DNA from: Phaeobacter piscinae
GTDB taxonomy: Bacteria; Pseudomonadota; Alphaproteobacteria; Rhodobacterales; Rhodobacteraceae
DNA: 64,000 bases
Direction: 5' to 3'
Assembly: GCF_002407245.1 (NCBI RefSeq)
Contig: NZ_CP010681.1
Location: 2,294,001 to 2,358,000, forward strand
The notes beneath the pieces were generated by a model. The model saw only the letters and a list, made by a program, of their open reading frames with translations. It searched no databases and had not been told where the DNA came from. A program made the position numbers and the translations under genes. Shown here piece after piece: positions 9,561-19,568 of the stretch. Positions within the stretch are counted from its first letter, which is position 1. Each line of letters begins with the position of its first letter.

Positions 9561-9602
9561 AAAAGAGCCGCGCCGGTCAGATCCAGGCGCGGCTCTTTTT
9601 CA
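9561..9602. terminator. Bidirectional terminator between aldolase and crotonase genes
   Basis: AAAAGAGCCGCGCC pairs with GGCGCGGCTCTTTTT around an 11-nt loop. It has an A-run on one side and a T-run on the other and sits between convergent genes, so it can serve both. Confidence 0.85.
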
Positions 9603-9642
9603 TTTCATCACGGGTTCGTTTCAGATCTGGCTGACGCCGGGC

Positions 9643-10428
9643 TCAGTCGAATTTTGGCGCGCGTTTCTGCATCTGGGCGGCGACCACCTCCATCTGCTCG
9701 GGCTTGCCGATCAGACCGACCTGAACGCGGGATTCCTCCAGCAGCACCTCGGCGCTGTCGGTGCTGGTCTCGGCCGTCTCGATCAGCGCTTTCGCCGCGC
9801 GGATGGCGGCCGGGCTTTGGCCTGCAATCACGGTCGCCAGCTCATGGGCGCGGGCGACGGGATCTTCGGCCAGTTCCGTAACCAGCCCCCAGTCCAGCGC
9901 CTGCGGCGCCGAGACCTTCTCCGCCGTATAGGTCAGCCTGCGCATCACATCGGACCGCAACAGCTGCGGCAAGAGCACCATGCCCCCCATGTCGGGAACA
10001 ATACCCCATTTCATCTCCATGACCGAAAACCGCGCATCCGGCGCGGCAATGCGGATATCGGCCCCCAGCGCCAGTTGCAGCCCGCCGCCAAAGGCAACGC
10101 CATTGATCGCCGCAATCACCGGCATTGGCAGCCGCCGCCAGACCATCGCCACCTGTTGTACCTGATTGGCATCACCGTGAGAGCGGCTCATCAGCCACTC
10201 TTCAGGGTTTTTCAGCCCCATCTGGGCAAAGCTCATCAGATCCAGCCCGGCGCAAAACGCCTTGCCCTCGCCCGAGAGCACAACCACCCGCGCCTTGCTG
10301 TCCATCAGGCTTTCGCCTGCGGCAATGATCTCTTCGATCATCTGACTGTCCAGCGCGTTCATCTTGTCGCCGCGGGTCAGCGTCACCCGTGCGATGTGGT
10401 CTTCGATCTCTACCGATACCCGTGCCAT
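9643..10428 (-). CDS. Enoyl-CoA hydratase/isomerase (crotonase) family protein
   Basis: This is a crotonase-fold acyl-CoA enzyme of 261 residues. It has the N-terminal HIARVTLTRGDKMNAL segment, the oxyanion-hole region SGEGKAFCAGLDL, and AINGVAFGGGLQLALGADIR. The MKWGIVPDMGG segment is the usual position of catalytic residues, and the exact acyl-CoA substrate is unclear. The frame extends to 10569, but the ATG at 10428 has an AGAGGGGG site directly upstream and gives a family-length protein. It is divergent from the neighbouring aminotransferase gene. Confidence 0.88.
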   Translation of the reverse strand: MARVSVEIEDHIARVTLTRGDKMNALDSQMIEEIIAAGESLMDSKARVVVLSGEGKAFCAGLDLMSFAQMGLKNPEEWLMSRSHGDANQVQQVAMVWRRLPMPVIAAINGVAFGGGLQLALGADIRIAAPDARFSVMEMKWGIVPDMGGMVLLPQLLRSDVMRRLTYTAEKVSAPQALDWGLVTELAEDPVARAHELATVIAGQSPAAIRAAKALIETAETSTDSAEVLLEESRVQVGLIGKPEQMEVVAAQMQKRAPKFD

Positions 10429-10567
10429 GTCGGCCCCCTCTTTCTCGGACATTCTCTTGGCCGCAGACTGCCCCGGATCCCCGGCCCGCGCCAGCGTAAC
10501 GCCGGGGCAAAGCGGCAGGCTGTGACCTGCGCTTGCCCGAGAGGGTCCGATCACGTTATCTGCCCCC

Positions 10568-11677
10568 ATGACACAGCCACGCTACACCCCGCTCGCCCAA
10601 TCCCTCCCCGCTTCGGTTCCCTTTGTCGGGCCGGAAACCCAGGAACGCCAGCGCGGCGCGGTGTTCAAGGCGCGGCTGGGCGCAAATGAGAATATCTTTG
10701 GCCCCTCGCCGAAGGCGATTGCGGCGATGCAGGCTTCGCTCACGGAGATCTGGAAATACGGCGACGCCGAAAGCCACGACCTGCGCGCGGCATTGGCCGC
10801 CCACCACAGTGTTGCGCCTGAGAATATCATGATTGGCGAGGGCATTGACGGGTTGCTCGGCTATCTGGTGCGGCTGCTGATTGGCGAGGGCGATGCGGTG
10901 GTCACCTCGCTTGGAGCCTATCCGACGTTCAACTACCATGTCGCAGGCTTTGGCGGCGTATTGCATACCGTCCCCTACAAGGTCGACCACGAAGACCCCG
11001 CCGCGCTCTTTGCCAGGGCGGCAGATGTGGGTGCGAAGCTGGTCTATCTGGCCAATCCCGACAACCCGATGGGCAGCTGGCACAGCGGCGCCGATCTGCT
11101 GGCGGCGATGGCTACCCTGCCAAAGGGCTGCCTGCTGCTCTTGGACGAGGCCTATATCGACTGCGCGCCGGAGGGCACTGCCCTGCCCATCGACATCAAT
11201 GATCCGCGCGTGATCCGAACCCGAACGTTTTCCAAGGCCTATGGCATGGCCGGTGCGCGGGTGGGCTATGTGCTGGCAGAGGCGGAACTGATCGCCGCCT
11301 TCAACAAAGTGCGCAACCATTTCGGCATGAACCGTACCGCCCAGATTGGCGCGCTGGCGGCCCTGCAGGATCAGCACTGGCTGGCAGAGGTTCTGGACCG
11401 CATCAGCACCGCCCGCGACCGGATTGGCGAAATTGCCCGCGCCAATGGGCTGACGCCGCTGCCCTCAGCCACCAATTTTGTGGCCATCGACTGCGGCAGA
11501 GATGGCGCGTTTGCCAAATCGGTGCTGGACGGTCTGGTGGATCAGGGCGTGTTTGTGCGGATGCCCTTTGCCGCGCCGCAAAACCGCTGCATCCGCGTGA
11601 GCTGCGGGCCGGAGGATCAGCTCGACGCCTTCGCCCGCGCACTGCCTATCGCGCTGGCGCGGGCGCGCAACGGCTGA
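10568..11677 (+). CDS. HisC-like PLP-dependent aminotransferase
   Basis: This is a class I/II fold-type I aminotransferase of 369 residues related to histidinol-phosphate aminotransferase. It shows LGANENIFGPSP near the N-terminus, the ANPDNPMGSW substrate/cofactor loop, LLLDEAYID, and the Schiff-base lysine in TRTFSKAYGMAGARVGY. It is not in a his operon, so the amino acid substrate is uncertain and a phenylalanine or other aromatic specificity is equally possible. It is transcribed divergently from the crotonase gene with about 140 bp between starts. Confidence 0.85.
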   Translation: MTQPRYTPLAQSLPASVPFVGPETQERQRGAVFKARLGANENIFGPSPKAIAAMQASLTEIWKYGDAESHDLRAALAAHHSVAPENIMIGEGIDGLLGYLVRLLIGEGDAVVTSLGAYPTFNYHVAGFGGVLHTVPYKVDHEDPAALFARAADVGAKLVYLANPDNPMGSWHSGADLLAAMATLPKGCLLLLDEAYIDCAPEGTALPIDINDPRVIRTRTFSKAYGMAGARVGYVLAEAELIAAFNKVRNHFGMNRTAQIGALAALQDQHWLAEVLDRISTARDRIGEIARANGLTPLPSATNFVAIDCGRDGAFAKSVLDGLVDQGVFVRMPFAAPQNRCIRVSCGPEDQLDAFARALPIALARARNG

Positions 11678-11702
11678 AGCCGCGCGCAAGGGCTGCTGCG
11701 GA

Positions 11703-12956
11703 TCACCCGCAGCAGCTCAGATCTGAGGGCGCGCTGGTTTCTGTGCTGCCAGCCCCGGCGATCACCGATGCCGCGGCCTCCAGCGCGCCGGATCCATGCG
11801 GGATCTCCAGCGCCTTCAGCCCGGCATCAACACCGCCCAGTAGCCCCATGATCATCTGACCGTTCACATGGCCCATATGACCCAGGCGCAGGAAGCCGTG
11901 CCACTCCGGGCTGTTCGGCGCCGCCATGCCAAGGCCGATGCCCAGCGTCAGCCCCAGGGTCTGCTCGACCCACGCGCGCAGGCGGGTGGCGTGATCGCCG
12001 CCCAGATGCAGGGAGGTCACCGCATTGGAGCGCAAGGCAACGTCCTGCACATTCATCCGCAGCGGACCATCCGCGCCCCAAGCGCCACAGGCCGCCCAGA
12101 TCGCGCGCGCCAGATGATGATGCCGCGCCCAGACGGCCTCCATCCCCTCGCCGTGGATCAGATCCAGCGCGGCCCGCAGACCATAGAGATGATGCGTCGG
12201 CGCGGTGCCGCCAAAGTACTGGTAGAATTCTTCCGGATTGGCGCGTGGCTCCCAATCCCAATAGCGGCTGACCCGCGGCAGGCGGGCGCGGGCCTCGGCG
12301 GCCTTGGGGCTGAAGAACACAAACCCCATGCCCGCAGGCACCATCAGCCCCTTCTGGCAGGCGGAAACCATCACATCGACGCCCCAGGCGTCCATCTCAA
12401 ACCGGTCACAGCCGAGCGAGGCAATGCAATCTGCCATCAACAGCGCGGGGTGATCGCAGGCCTCCAGGGCCGCGCGCAGCGCCGCCACATCATTGCGGAT
12501 GGAGCTGGAGGTATCGACATGCACTGCCAGAACCGCCTTGATCCGATGCGCGGTATCTGCGGCCAGATGGCTGGCGATCCGATCCATATCCCAGGGCGCG
12601 CCGGTGCCGAAATCCAGCAGCTCAACCTCAATCCCCAGCGCCTCTGCCATTTCGGACCAGCCGATGGCAAAGCGCCCGGAGGAGGCCACCAGCACCGTGT
12701 CGCCGGGTTTCAGCGTGTTCTGCAACGCCGCCTCCCAGGCACCGTGACCATTGGAAATATAGATCGCCACATGATGATCCGTGCGCGCAACCCGGCGCAG
12801 ATCGGGGATCAGCGTCGCGGTCATCTCCACCAGTTCTCCGGCATAGATATTCGGCGACGGACGGTGCATCGCCTGCAACACCGCATCCGGAATGACCGAC
12901 GGTCCGGGGATCGCCAGATATCCGCGCCCCGCGGCAAGGGAAACACCCGCTGTCAT
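11703..12956 (-). CDS. Class V aminotransferase (alanine/serine-glyoxylate aminotransferase-like)
   Basis: This is a PLP enzyme of 417 residues of the serine/alanine-glyoxylate aminotransferase type. It has the N-terminal IPGPSVIPDAVLQAM, YISNGHGAWEAALQNTL, VHVDTSSSIRNDVAAL and the active-site lysine in MVSACQKGLMVPAGMG. The C-terminal GLGMAAPNSPEWHGFLRLGH is typical. The start at 12956 is chosen over 13022 because an AGGAG site precedes it and the protein then matches the family N-terminus. It is convergent with the HisC-like gene, with only about 25 bp between stops. Its role may be in glyoxylate or serine metabolism, but this is inferred. Confidence 0.87.
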   Translation of the reverse strand: MTAGVSLAAGRGYLAIPGPSVIPDAVLQAMHRPSPNIYAGELVEMTATLIPDLRRVARTDHHVAIYISNGHGAWEAALQNTLKPGDTVLVASSGRFAIGWSEMAEALGIEVELLDFGTGAPWDMDRIASHLAADTAHRIKAVLAVHVDTSSSIRNDVAALRAALEACDHPALLMADCIASLGCDRFEMDAWGVDVMVSACQKGLMVPAGMGFVFFSPKAAEARARLPRVSRYWDWEPRANPEEFYQYFGGTAPTHHLYGLRAALDLIHGEGMEAVWARHHHLARAIWAACGAWGADGPLRMNVQDVALRSNAVTSLHLGGDHATRLRAWVEQTLGLTLGIGLGMAAPNSPEWHGFLRLGHMGHVNGQMIMGLLGGVDAGLKALEIPHGSGALEAAASVIAGAGSTETSAPSDLSCCG

Positions 12957-13160
12957 GCTGCACTCCTGTCCTGCAAACGGTCTGATTGCGGCGACTGTGG
13001 CCTGCGGGGTCAAAGGCTGCAAGCCCTTGCGCTGCCGTGCAAATAAATTTGACGTAGCGATGTCGTGATCCCGGTCGGCGCCGCGCCTGCAACGGGTGAC
13101 AGCCGCGCCAATGCTTGCACCTTTCCCCTCAGCTGCTTAAATGGCGCAGGTCTGACGCAG

Positions 13161-15215
13161 ATGTCAGCGCCAGAAAAACCACAGCGGTTGGACCCCTTGC
13201 CCCAGACTGACCCCAAGACCCCCTCGCCCGCAGCGCCGGACACGGCCCCCGCCACGGACGCGTCCACGGAGGCGGCATCGCCGACGCAGACCACAGCTCC
13301 CGCGACGGATCAGACCGTGGCAAAGCCCCCCGTCACAGGGGAGCCCCCGGCCATCAAGAGCAAGCCCGAACACATGTCCTCGCGCGAATTGCTCGGCTGG
13401 CTCTGGCGGGGCTATCTGCGCCACTACATGGGGCTATTGGGTCTGGCGATCCTGTTCATGCTGATTGAGGGCGGCACCGTTGGTGGCCTCAGCTACATGA
13501 TGCAGCCGATGTTTGATCTGGTGTTTGTCGCGGGCAATACCAATGCGCTGTTCTGGGTCAGCCTGGCGTTTCTGATCATTTTTACCATGCGGGGGCTGTC
13601 CAGCGTCTGCCAAAAGGTGATCCTGAGCAAGATTTCCCAGACCTCTGCGGCGCATATGCGCAAGGATATGTTGGCGCGGCTAATCCGACAGGATCCCTCG
13701 TTTCATCAGGTGAACCCGCCCGGGTTTCTGATCCAGCGGGTGCAAAGCGATGTAATGGCGATCAATTCGGTCTGGCAGGCGCTGATCACCGGGGCGGGCC
13801 GCGATGTCACCCAGATGGTTGCCGTGCTGGCGGTGGCGATCAGCGTGGACTGGCGCTGGACCGCGATCATGCTGGTTGGCTTGCCGATGCTGCTGTTGCC
13901 GCTGGCCGCCGTGCAACGCTACGTGCGGCGCAAGGCCTCGCAGGCACGGGATTTGGGCGCCTCGCTCTCCACCCGGCTGGATGAGATTTTTCACGGCATT
14001 GTGCCGATCAAACTGAACAATCTTGAAGACTACCAGACCGACCGGTTTGGCGGCCATATGGATCAGTTTGTCCGCTCCGAGGTGCGCGCGTCCTTTGGCG
14101 TGGCGTCCACCACCGGCATGATCGATATCATGGCCGGGTTGGGTGTAATGGGCGTGGTGCTTTACGGCGGCGCGGAAATCATCGAGGGCAAGAAAACCGT
14201 TGGTGAGTTCATGAGCTTCTTCACCGCCATTGGTCTGGCCTTTGATCCGATGCGCCGTCTGGCGTCGATCAGCGGCACCTGGCAGGCGGCCGCCGCCGCG
14301 ATGGAGCGCATCAAGGAGTTGATGGACTCGCCCATCAAACTGGTATCGCCGGAAAACCCCGTGCCCCCCCCCAAGGGTCTGCCAGAGGTGGCGCTGACAG
14401 ATGTGACCCTGCGCTATGGCGACTCCGATGTGCTGCGCCAACTGTCGCTGGTGGCAGAGGCAGGCAAAACCACCGCCCTGGTCGGCGCCTCGGGTGCGGG
14501 CAAATCGACCATCTTCAACTTGCTGACCCGGCTGGTGGACCCGCAGGAGGGATCCGTCACCGTGGGCGGCGTTGCTGTGCGGGATCTCGATCTGGATGAC
14601 CTGCGCGGGTTGTTTTCCGTGGTCACACAGGAGGCGCTGCTGTTCGACGAAACCCTGCGCGAGAACATCCTTCTGGGGCGCACCGATGTGAGTGATGCGC
14701 AGCTAGAGGAGGTGTTGCAAGCCTCCCATGTGGCGGATTTTCTGCCGAAGCTGGCCAATGGGCTGGATACTCTGGTGGGGCCGCGTGGCTCAGCCCTGTC
14801 TGGGGGACAGCGCCAGCGGGTGGTGATTGCCCGCGCGCTGCTGCGGGACACGCCGATCCTGCTGCTGGACGAGGCGACTTCGGCCCTGGATGCGCAATCT
14901 GAAAAGGTGGTGCAACAGGCGCTGGAGAAACTCTCCGGCGGGCGCACCACATTGGTCATCGCGCACCGGCTGTCGACCATCCGCAATGCCGATAAAATCG
15001 TGGTGATGGAACGCGGCGAGGTGATGGACCATGGCACCCATGAAGAGCTGCTGGAGCGCGGCGGCATCTATGCGGATCTCTACCGGTTGCAGTTTCAGGA
15101 CGGCAAAACGCTGGTCGACCGCGAAGGCGTCGCCGCACAGGCGCCGAAACAAGTCCGCGATGGCGGTGACCAGCCCCGCTGGTTCCAGAAACTGGCCCGC
15201 CGCATGTTCGGCTAG
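13161..15215 (+). CDS. ABC transporter, fused permease and ATPase (MsbA-like lipid/multidrug exporter)
   Basis: This half-transporter of 684 residues has a type-1 exporter membrane domain (six helices, about residues 90-380) and a C-terminal ATPase. The ATPase has Walker A GASGAGKST at 442-450, signature LSGGQ at 546-550, and Walker B ILLLDEATSALD around 565-576. The N-terminus (about residues 1-80) is a Pro/Ala/Thr-rich disordered extension. The ATG at 13161 is preferred to 13065 because the extra residues look non-coding, but the ribosome site is weak. The likely substrates are lipid or amphipathic molecules. Confidence 0.88.
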   Translation: MSAPEKPQRLDPLPQTDPKTPSPAAPDTAPATDASTEAASPTQTTAPATDQTVAKPPVTGEPPAIKSKPEHMSSRELLGWLWRGYLRHYMGLLGLAILFMLIEGGTVGGLSYMMQPMFDLVFVAGNTNALFWVSLAFLIIFTMRGLSSVCQKVILSKISQTSAAHMRKDMLARLIRQDPSFHQVNPPGFLIQRVQSDVMAINSVWQALITGAGRDVTQMVAVLAVAISVDWRWTAIMLVGLPMLLLPLAAVQRYVRRKASQARDLGASLSTRLDEIFHGIVPIKLNNLEDYQTDRFGGHMDQFVRSEVRASFGVASTTGMIDIMAGLGVMGVVLYGGAEIIEGKKTVGEFMSFFTAIGLAFDPMRRLASISGTWQAAAAAMERIKELMDSPIKLVSPENPVPPPKGLPEVALTDVTLRYGDSDVLRQLSLVAEAGKTTALVGASGAGKSTIFNLLTRLVDPQEGSVTVGGVAVRDLDLDDLRGLFSVVTQEALLFDETLRENILLGRTDVSDAQLEEVLQASHVADFLPKLANGLDTLVGPRGSALSGGQRQRVVIARALLRDTPILLLDEATSALDAQSEKVVQQALEKLSGGRTTLVIAHRLSTIRNADKIVVMERGEVMDHGTHEELLERGGIYADLYRLQFQDGKTLVDREGVAAQAPKQVRDGGDQPRWFQKLARRMFG

Positions 15216-15271
15216 GCCTTGCCCACCCCGCGACCTACATTGCCTTTCATGATCCTTCAGGAGCCTGACCT

Positions 15272-16012
15272 ATGAGCAACCGCCGCATCCTGCGCCTTTC
15301 CGGTGCCGAGACCCGTGACTTCCTGCAGGGGCTGATCACCAATGATGTCGCCAAGGTCGATCAGGGGCTGGTCTATGCCGCCCTGCTGACGCCACAGGGC
15401 AAATATCTGGCGGACTTCTTTGTCGCTGCGGATGGCGAAGATCTGCTGCTGGATGTGGACGAGAGCCTGGCCGCCAGTCTGGCGAAACGGCTGACCATGT
15501 ACCGGCTGCGCGCCAAGATCACCATTGAGGAAACCGATCTGGCCGTGTGCCGGGGCACCGGACCTGCGCCTGAGGGCGCGCTGGCGGATCCGCGACACCC
15601 GGATCTGGGCTGGCGGCTTTATGGCGCGGAGGCAGGCGACGATGGCAGCAACTGGGACGCGATCCGCGTCGCCCATTGCATCCCCGAAACCGGCATTGAG
15701 CTGGGATCGGACAGCTACATCTTGGAGGCTGGGTTTGAACGGCTGAACGGCGTCGATTTCCGCAAAGGCTGCTATGTCGGCCAGGAGGTCACCGCCCGGA
15801 TGAAGCACAAGACCACCCTGCGCAAGGGGCTGGCCACGGTCACGGTTGCGGGCGCGGCCCCCATCGGCACCGAGATCCGGCGCGCCGATAAACCCGTCGG
15901 CACGCTGTTCACGCAGGCCGGAAATCAGGCCATCGCCTATCTGCGATTCGACCGCGCCGGTGACGACATGTGTGCGCAGGACGCGCGGATCGACTGGCAG
16001 GCTAAGACCTGA
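15272..16012 (+). CDS. ygfZ: Folate-binding protein YgfZ (Fe-S cluster repair/assembly)
   Basis: This is a GcvT-like, tetrahydrofolate-binding protein that supports maturation or repair of certain Fe-S enzymes. The diagnostic motif KGCYVGQE is present with the conserved cysteine at residue 167. The N-terminal segment LSGAETRDFLQGLITNDV is also typical. It is 246 residues long, slightly short of E. coli YgfZ (about 326) but usual for alphaproteobacteria. A CAGGAG site precedes the ATG. Confidence 0.9.
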   Translation: MSNRRILRLSGAETRDFLQGLITNDVAKVDQGLVYAALLTPQGKYLADFFVAADGEDLLLDVDESLAASLAKRLTMYRLRAKITIEETDLAVCRGTGPAPEGALADPRHPDLGWRLYGAEAGDDGSNWDAIRVAHCIPETGIELGSDSYILEAGFERLNGVDFRKGCYVGQEVTARMKHKTTLRKGLATVTVAGAAPIGTEIRRADKPVGTLFTQAGNQAIAYLRFDRAGDDMCAQDARIDWQAKT

Positions 16013-16113
16013 GGCAATTCTGTGGCCGCACCCGCAGCTTGTGACGCGACGTCACAGCAGGGTTGATCCGCCGCTCGGCTATGTCTGAGGGATCATTTTT
16101 CGAGGAATTGCCA

Positions 16114-16683
16114 ATGCGCCTGCTCCCCTGTCTTGCCCTCAGCCTGCTGCCCCTGCCCGCCCTTGCGACGGATTATTGGGAGTATCAGGACTGGTCTGTC
16201 GCCGCTGAAATTCGGGTCACGGAACAGCATGACTGGCGCGATTGCACGGCTTGGACCGGCGGCGACGGGTTGCCGCTGCTACGGCTTTCGGTGACCCAAG
16301 GCGATGTCGGCCCGCCGGAAACCTACCCACAGCTGGAACTGTTTGAGAGCGCCGCCCGCCACTACCCGACGCAGGTGCAGAACGGTCAGGCGATTGGTTT
16401 TATCATCGACCGAGAAGCAGTGTTCTACGGTATCGCAAACGGCGAAATCAACGAGGAAGGCCTCGCTGAGGCGCGCGCGCAGATCCGCTGGATGGACGCG
16501 CTGAACAGCATTCTGTGGATGCAGAACGGTCAGCGGATGGAGGTGCGCACGGTGGTGCCCTATGCCGCTGGCGAGATGGTTCTGGACGCATCTCTGGCCG
16601 GATTTACTGCCGCCTACGGCAAGATGATGGATGAATGCGGCCACAGTCTGGAGCTGCGCAAGCTGGAGATAGACTACAACTGA
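16114..16683 (+). CDS. Small secreted protein of unknown function
   Basis: This 189-residue protein has a clear cleavable signal peptide (MRLLPCLALSLLPLPALA) and then a mature domain rich in acidic and aromatic residues. I do not recognise a family. Two Cys (near residue 45 and near the C-terminus in DECGHSLEL) could form a disulfide. The ATG at 16114 follows a CGAGGAATT site, whereas the longer frame from 16063 would bury the signal peptide. A terminator follows directly, so it is a single-gene unit or the end of a short one. Confidence 0.7.
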   Translation: MRLLPCLALSLLPLPALATDYWEYQDWSVAAEIRVTEQHDWRDCTAWTGGDGLPLLRLSVTQGDVGPPETYPQLELFESAARHYPTQVQNGQAIGFIIDREAVFYGIANGEINEEGLAEARAQIRWMDALNSILWMQNGQRMEVRTVVPYAAGEMVLDASLAGFTAAYGKMMDECGHSLELRKLEIDYN

Positions 16684-16708
16684 GCGCTTGACTATTTTCA
16701 CATGTAGC

Positions 16709-16745
16709 AAAAAACCCCCGCAGCGAGGCTGCGGGGGTTTTCTGT
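16709..16745. terminator. Intrinsic terminator between the secreted protein and efp
   Basis: AAAACCCCCGCAGC and GCTGCGGGGGTTTT form a near-perfect hairpin with A-run and T-run. It lies between convergent genes and probably works both ways. Confidence 0.9.
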
Positions 16746-16771
16746 TTCGCGGATCTGTTGGCGCTAACTGC

Positions 16772-17335
16772 TTATGCGCGTTCAGAATATTCCATGGTCT
16801 CGGTATTGACGATGATCATCTCGTCCTGACCGACGAAGGGCGGCACCATGACCTTCACGCCATTATCAAGGATCGCCGGCTTGAAAGAGTTGGCGGCGGT
16901 CTGCCCTTTGACGACCGGCTCGGTCTCGACGATCTTGCAGGTGACTTTCTGCGGCACGGTGGCGTTCAGCGCCTCGTCGTCGTGGAATTCAACAACGATG
17001 GTCATGCCATCCTGCAGAAACGGACGGCGGTCGCCCAAGAGCTCTGCGGGCAGTTCGATCTGCTCGTAGGTTTCAGCATCCATGAACACCAGCATGCCGT
17101 CACTCTCATAGAGGAACTGCTGATCTTTCTGCTCCAGACGAACCTTCTCGACCTTGTCAGCGCTGCGGAAACGCTCGTTCAGTTTGGAGCCGTTGCGCAG
17201 GTTGCGCATCTCGACCTGAGCAAAGGCGCCGCCCTTGCCGGGCTTGACGTGATCGACTTTGACAGCGGCCCACAGACCGCCATTGTGCTCGAGAACATTG
17301 CCGGGGCGGATCTCGTTACCGTTGATTTTGGGCAT
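16772..17335 (-). CDS. efp: Elongation factor P
   Basis: EF-P relieves ribosome stalling at polyproline stretches. The 187-residue length is canonical. The three-domain order is visible, with the KPGKGGAF loop placing the modified-lysine position at Lys34, and the EF-P signature near the C-terminus of domain II/III ([17 protein letters not shown]). No epmA/epmB neighbours are seen, so the modification state is unknown. It is divergent from the 105-residue protein at 17552. Confidence 0.96.
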   Translation of the reverse strand: MPKINGNEIRPGNVLEHNGGLWAAVKVDHVKPGKGGAFAQVEMRNLRNGSKLNERFRSADKVEKVRLEQKDQQFLYESDGMLVFMDAETYEQIELPAELLGDRRPFLQDGMTIVVEFHDDEALNATVPQKVTCKIVETEPVVKGQTAANSFKPAILDNGVKVMVPPFVGQDEMIIVNTETMEYSERA

Positions 17336-17551
17336 GACAAAAATCCCTCTCGGGTGGTTGATGAACTGTTAACCGCTCCTATATCTGGCAGGGAGTCGGC
17401 TGGCAAGACAACGATATGTCGTGTGACGGACCGGAGAGCTATGCAAATTGCGCATAAAAGATATGCGTTTGCAGGCTATCCGAATCGTCACAATTCCGCC
17501 ATAAGGAGCGCCACGCCGAAATTGCAATAGCAAGAACAAAAAGGAAGCACG

Positions 17552-17869
17552 ATGCGAGATTTCGTTGACGGCACCGCATATAATAACGAGCAAGGCAACC
17601 GGGCCCGCAAGCTGTTTGCCGCGGTTGTACTGGCGGCACTTGATGATGCGATTGCCGATGACAAGAAATATGGGAATGGCCCCGAGCAGATCGCTCGGTG
17701 GGCACGGTCGCGCGACGGGCGCGAAGTGCTGAGCTGTGCAGGCATCGACCCGAACGAACGTGTGGTCGGCGGCCTGATGGAATTTGTGGGCCGGGGTGTC
17801 CGCACCTCTGTTGCACTGTCGCGCGAAGAGAGCGAACGCCGCAACGCGGCACAGGCCGAGGCGGCCTGA
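17552..17869 (+). CDS. Conserved small protein of unknown function
   Basis: This 105-residue, charged, probably soluble protein starts MRDFVDGTAYNNEQGNRARK and has an amphipathic helix LFAAVVLAALDDAIADD. It ends in an Arg/Glu/Ala-rich helix. I believe it belongs to an alphaproteobacterial family of unknown function (possibly DUF6280), from memory only. An AAGGAAGC site precedes the ATG and an intrinsic terminator follows, so it is a monocistronic gene between efp and cobQ. Confidence 0.7.
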   Translation: MRDFVDGTAYNNEQGNRARKLFAAVVLAALDDAIADDKKYGNGPEQIARWARSRDGREVLSCAGIDPNERVVGGLMEFVGRGVRTSVALSREESERRNAAQAEAA

Positions 17870-17910
17870 TCAGACCTGCCAGTCTGATAGACTATATATG
17901 ACTGTCGAAG

Positions 17911-17944
17911 AAAAGCGCGTCCTGGGGGGCGCGTTTTTTCTTTT
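17911..17944 (+). terminator. Intrinsic terminator after the 105-residue protein
   Basis: CGCGTCC (17916-17922) pairs with GGGCGCG (17927-17933) around a four-base loop and is followed by TTTTTT. Confidence 0.85.
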
Positions 17945-18059
17945 TGTGGTGGCGGTTTCAACGCGGAATAGGCCGCTCTGCGGGCTTTTCAGGACGGGAA
18001 AAATCCGCCATGGCTGACAGGTGAGAGATCACACCATCAAAAGCACGAGAGAGGCCGCC

Positions 18060-19520
18060 ATGACAGCACGGGCGATCATGATCCAAGGCACCGGCAGCAA
18101 TGTCGGCAAATCAATGATCGTTGCAGGGCTGGCGCGCGCCTTTGTGCGCCGGGGCCTGTCAGTGGCCCCGTTCAAGCCGCAGAACATGTCCAACAATGCC
18201 GCTGTGACGCCTGAAGGCGGCGAGATTGGTCGCGCACAGGCGCTGCAGGCCCGCGCGGCCATGCGCCCGCCCCACACCGATATGAACCCGGTGCTGCTGA
18301 AGCCGGAGACGGAGACCGGCGCGCAGGTGATTGTCCAGGGCAAACGCCGGGGCACACAGGCGGCCGGATCCTTCATGCGCGACAAGACCGGCCTGCTGGA
18401 GGCGGCACTGGACAGCTTTCACCGGCTGGCGGCGGATGTGGATCTGGTCCTGATCGAAGGTGCGGGCTCCCCCGCTGAGACCAACCTGCGCAAGAACGAC
18501 ATCGCCAATATGGGGTTTGCCTGCGCGGCGGAGGTGCCAGTGGTGCTGGTGGGTGATATCCACCGTGGCGGTGTGATTGCGCAGATTGTCGGCACCCATA
18601 CGGTGCTGGACCCGCAGGATCTGGCGCGCATCAAGGGTTTTGCCGTCAACCGGTTTCGCGGGGATCGCGGCCTGTTCGATGCCGGTCGCGATGATATCGC
18701 AGCGCGCACCGGCTGGCCCTCAATGGGGGTAATCCCGTGGTTCTGGGATGCGTGGAAACTGCCGGCTGAGGATATGATGGACATCGCCTCCCGCCCCGGT
18801 GGCGCCTGCAAGATCGTGGTGCCACAGCTGGAGCGGATGGCCAATTTCGACGACCTCGACCCGCTGGCAGCGGAACCCAATGTTACGGTGGAAATCGTGC
18901 CTGCGGGCCGCGCCCTGCCCGGTGATGCGGATTTGGTTCTGATCCCCGGCAGCAAATCCACCATTGGCGATCTGACCTATTTGCGGGCGCAGGGCTGGGA
19001 CATTGATATCCTCGCCCATCACCGTCGGGGGGGCCATGTCATGGGGCTTTGTGGTGGCTATCAGATGCTGGGGCAGACTGTTGATGACCCGGACGGCGTG
19101 GATGGCCATCGGGGCAAGGTTGACGGGCTGGGACTGCTGGATGTGCATACCGTCATGGCCGGTGAAAAGCGGGTGACATTGACCGAGGCGGTGACCTGCG
19201 ATGGCAACCTGCCTGTGAGCGGCTATGAGATCCACATGGGGCGCACTGATGGGACGGATTGCGTCCGCGCCTGGCTGGAGATTGATGGCCGTCTGGAAGG
19301 TGCCGTCTCCCCCGATGGGCGGGTGCGCGGTTCGTATCTGCACGGGCTGTTCAGTTCGGATGCGTTTCGGGCGTCCGTGCTCTCCGATCTCGGCCATGAG
19401 AGTGTCGCGGGCTATGACGACGGGGTTGAGGCCACGCTGGACGCGCTGGCAGATCACCTTGAGGATTGTATGGATCTGGATGCGCTCTTGGCGCTGGCAG
19501 AACCGGTGCGCAACGCCTGA
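18060..19520 (+). CDS. cobQ: Cobyric acid synthase
   Basis: This enzyme amidates four side chains of adenosyl-cobyrinate a,c-diamide in B12 synthesis, using ATP and glutamine. The 486-residue protein has the N-terminal BioD-like P-loop GTGSNVGKS (residues 10-18) and [13 protein letters not shown]. The glutamine amidotransferase domain has Cys331 in [10 protein letters not shown]. The ATG at 18060 is preceded by GAGAGAGG and gives the usual N-terminus, so it is chosen over a GTG at 18021. No other cob genes are adjacent and no cobalamin riboswitch is visible upstream. Confidence 0.93.
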   Translation: MTARAIMIQGTGSNVGKSMIVAGLARAFVRRGLSVAPFKPQNMSNNAAVTPEGGEIGRAQALQARAAMRPPHTDMNPVLLKPETETGAQVIVQGKRRGTQAAGSFMRDKTGLLEAALDSFHRLAADVDLVLIEGAGSPAETNLRKNDIANMGFACAAEVPVVLVGDIHRGGVIAQIVGTHTVLDPQDLARIKGFAVNRFRGDRGLFDAGRDDIAARTGWPSMGVIPWFWDAWKLPAEDMMDIASRPGGACKIVVPQLERMANFDDLDPLAAEPNVTVEIVPAGRALPGDADLVLIPGSKSTIGDLTYLRAQGWDIDILAHHRRGGHVMGLCGGYQMLGQTVDDPDGVDGHRGKVDGLGLLDVHTVMAGEKRVTLTEAVTCDGNLPVSGYEIHMGRTDGTDCVRAWLEIDGRLEGAVSPDGRVRGSYLHGLFSSDAFRASVLSDLGHESVAGYDDGVEATLDALADHLEDCMDLDALLALAEPVRNA

Positions 19521-19568
19521 GCGCGGCATCTGCATCGTCTCAGATCCGTCATACCCGAGGCGGCAACC

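Noticed and set aside
17945..18059. Cobalamin riboswitch upstream of cobQ
   Set aside because: The space after the preceding terminator is only about 115 bp and none of the expected B12-box features could be seen.
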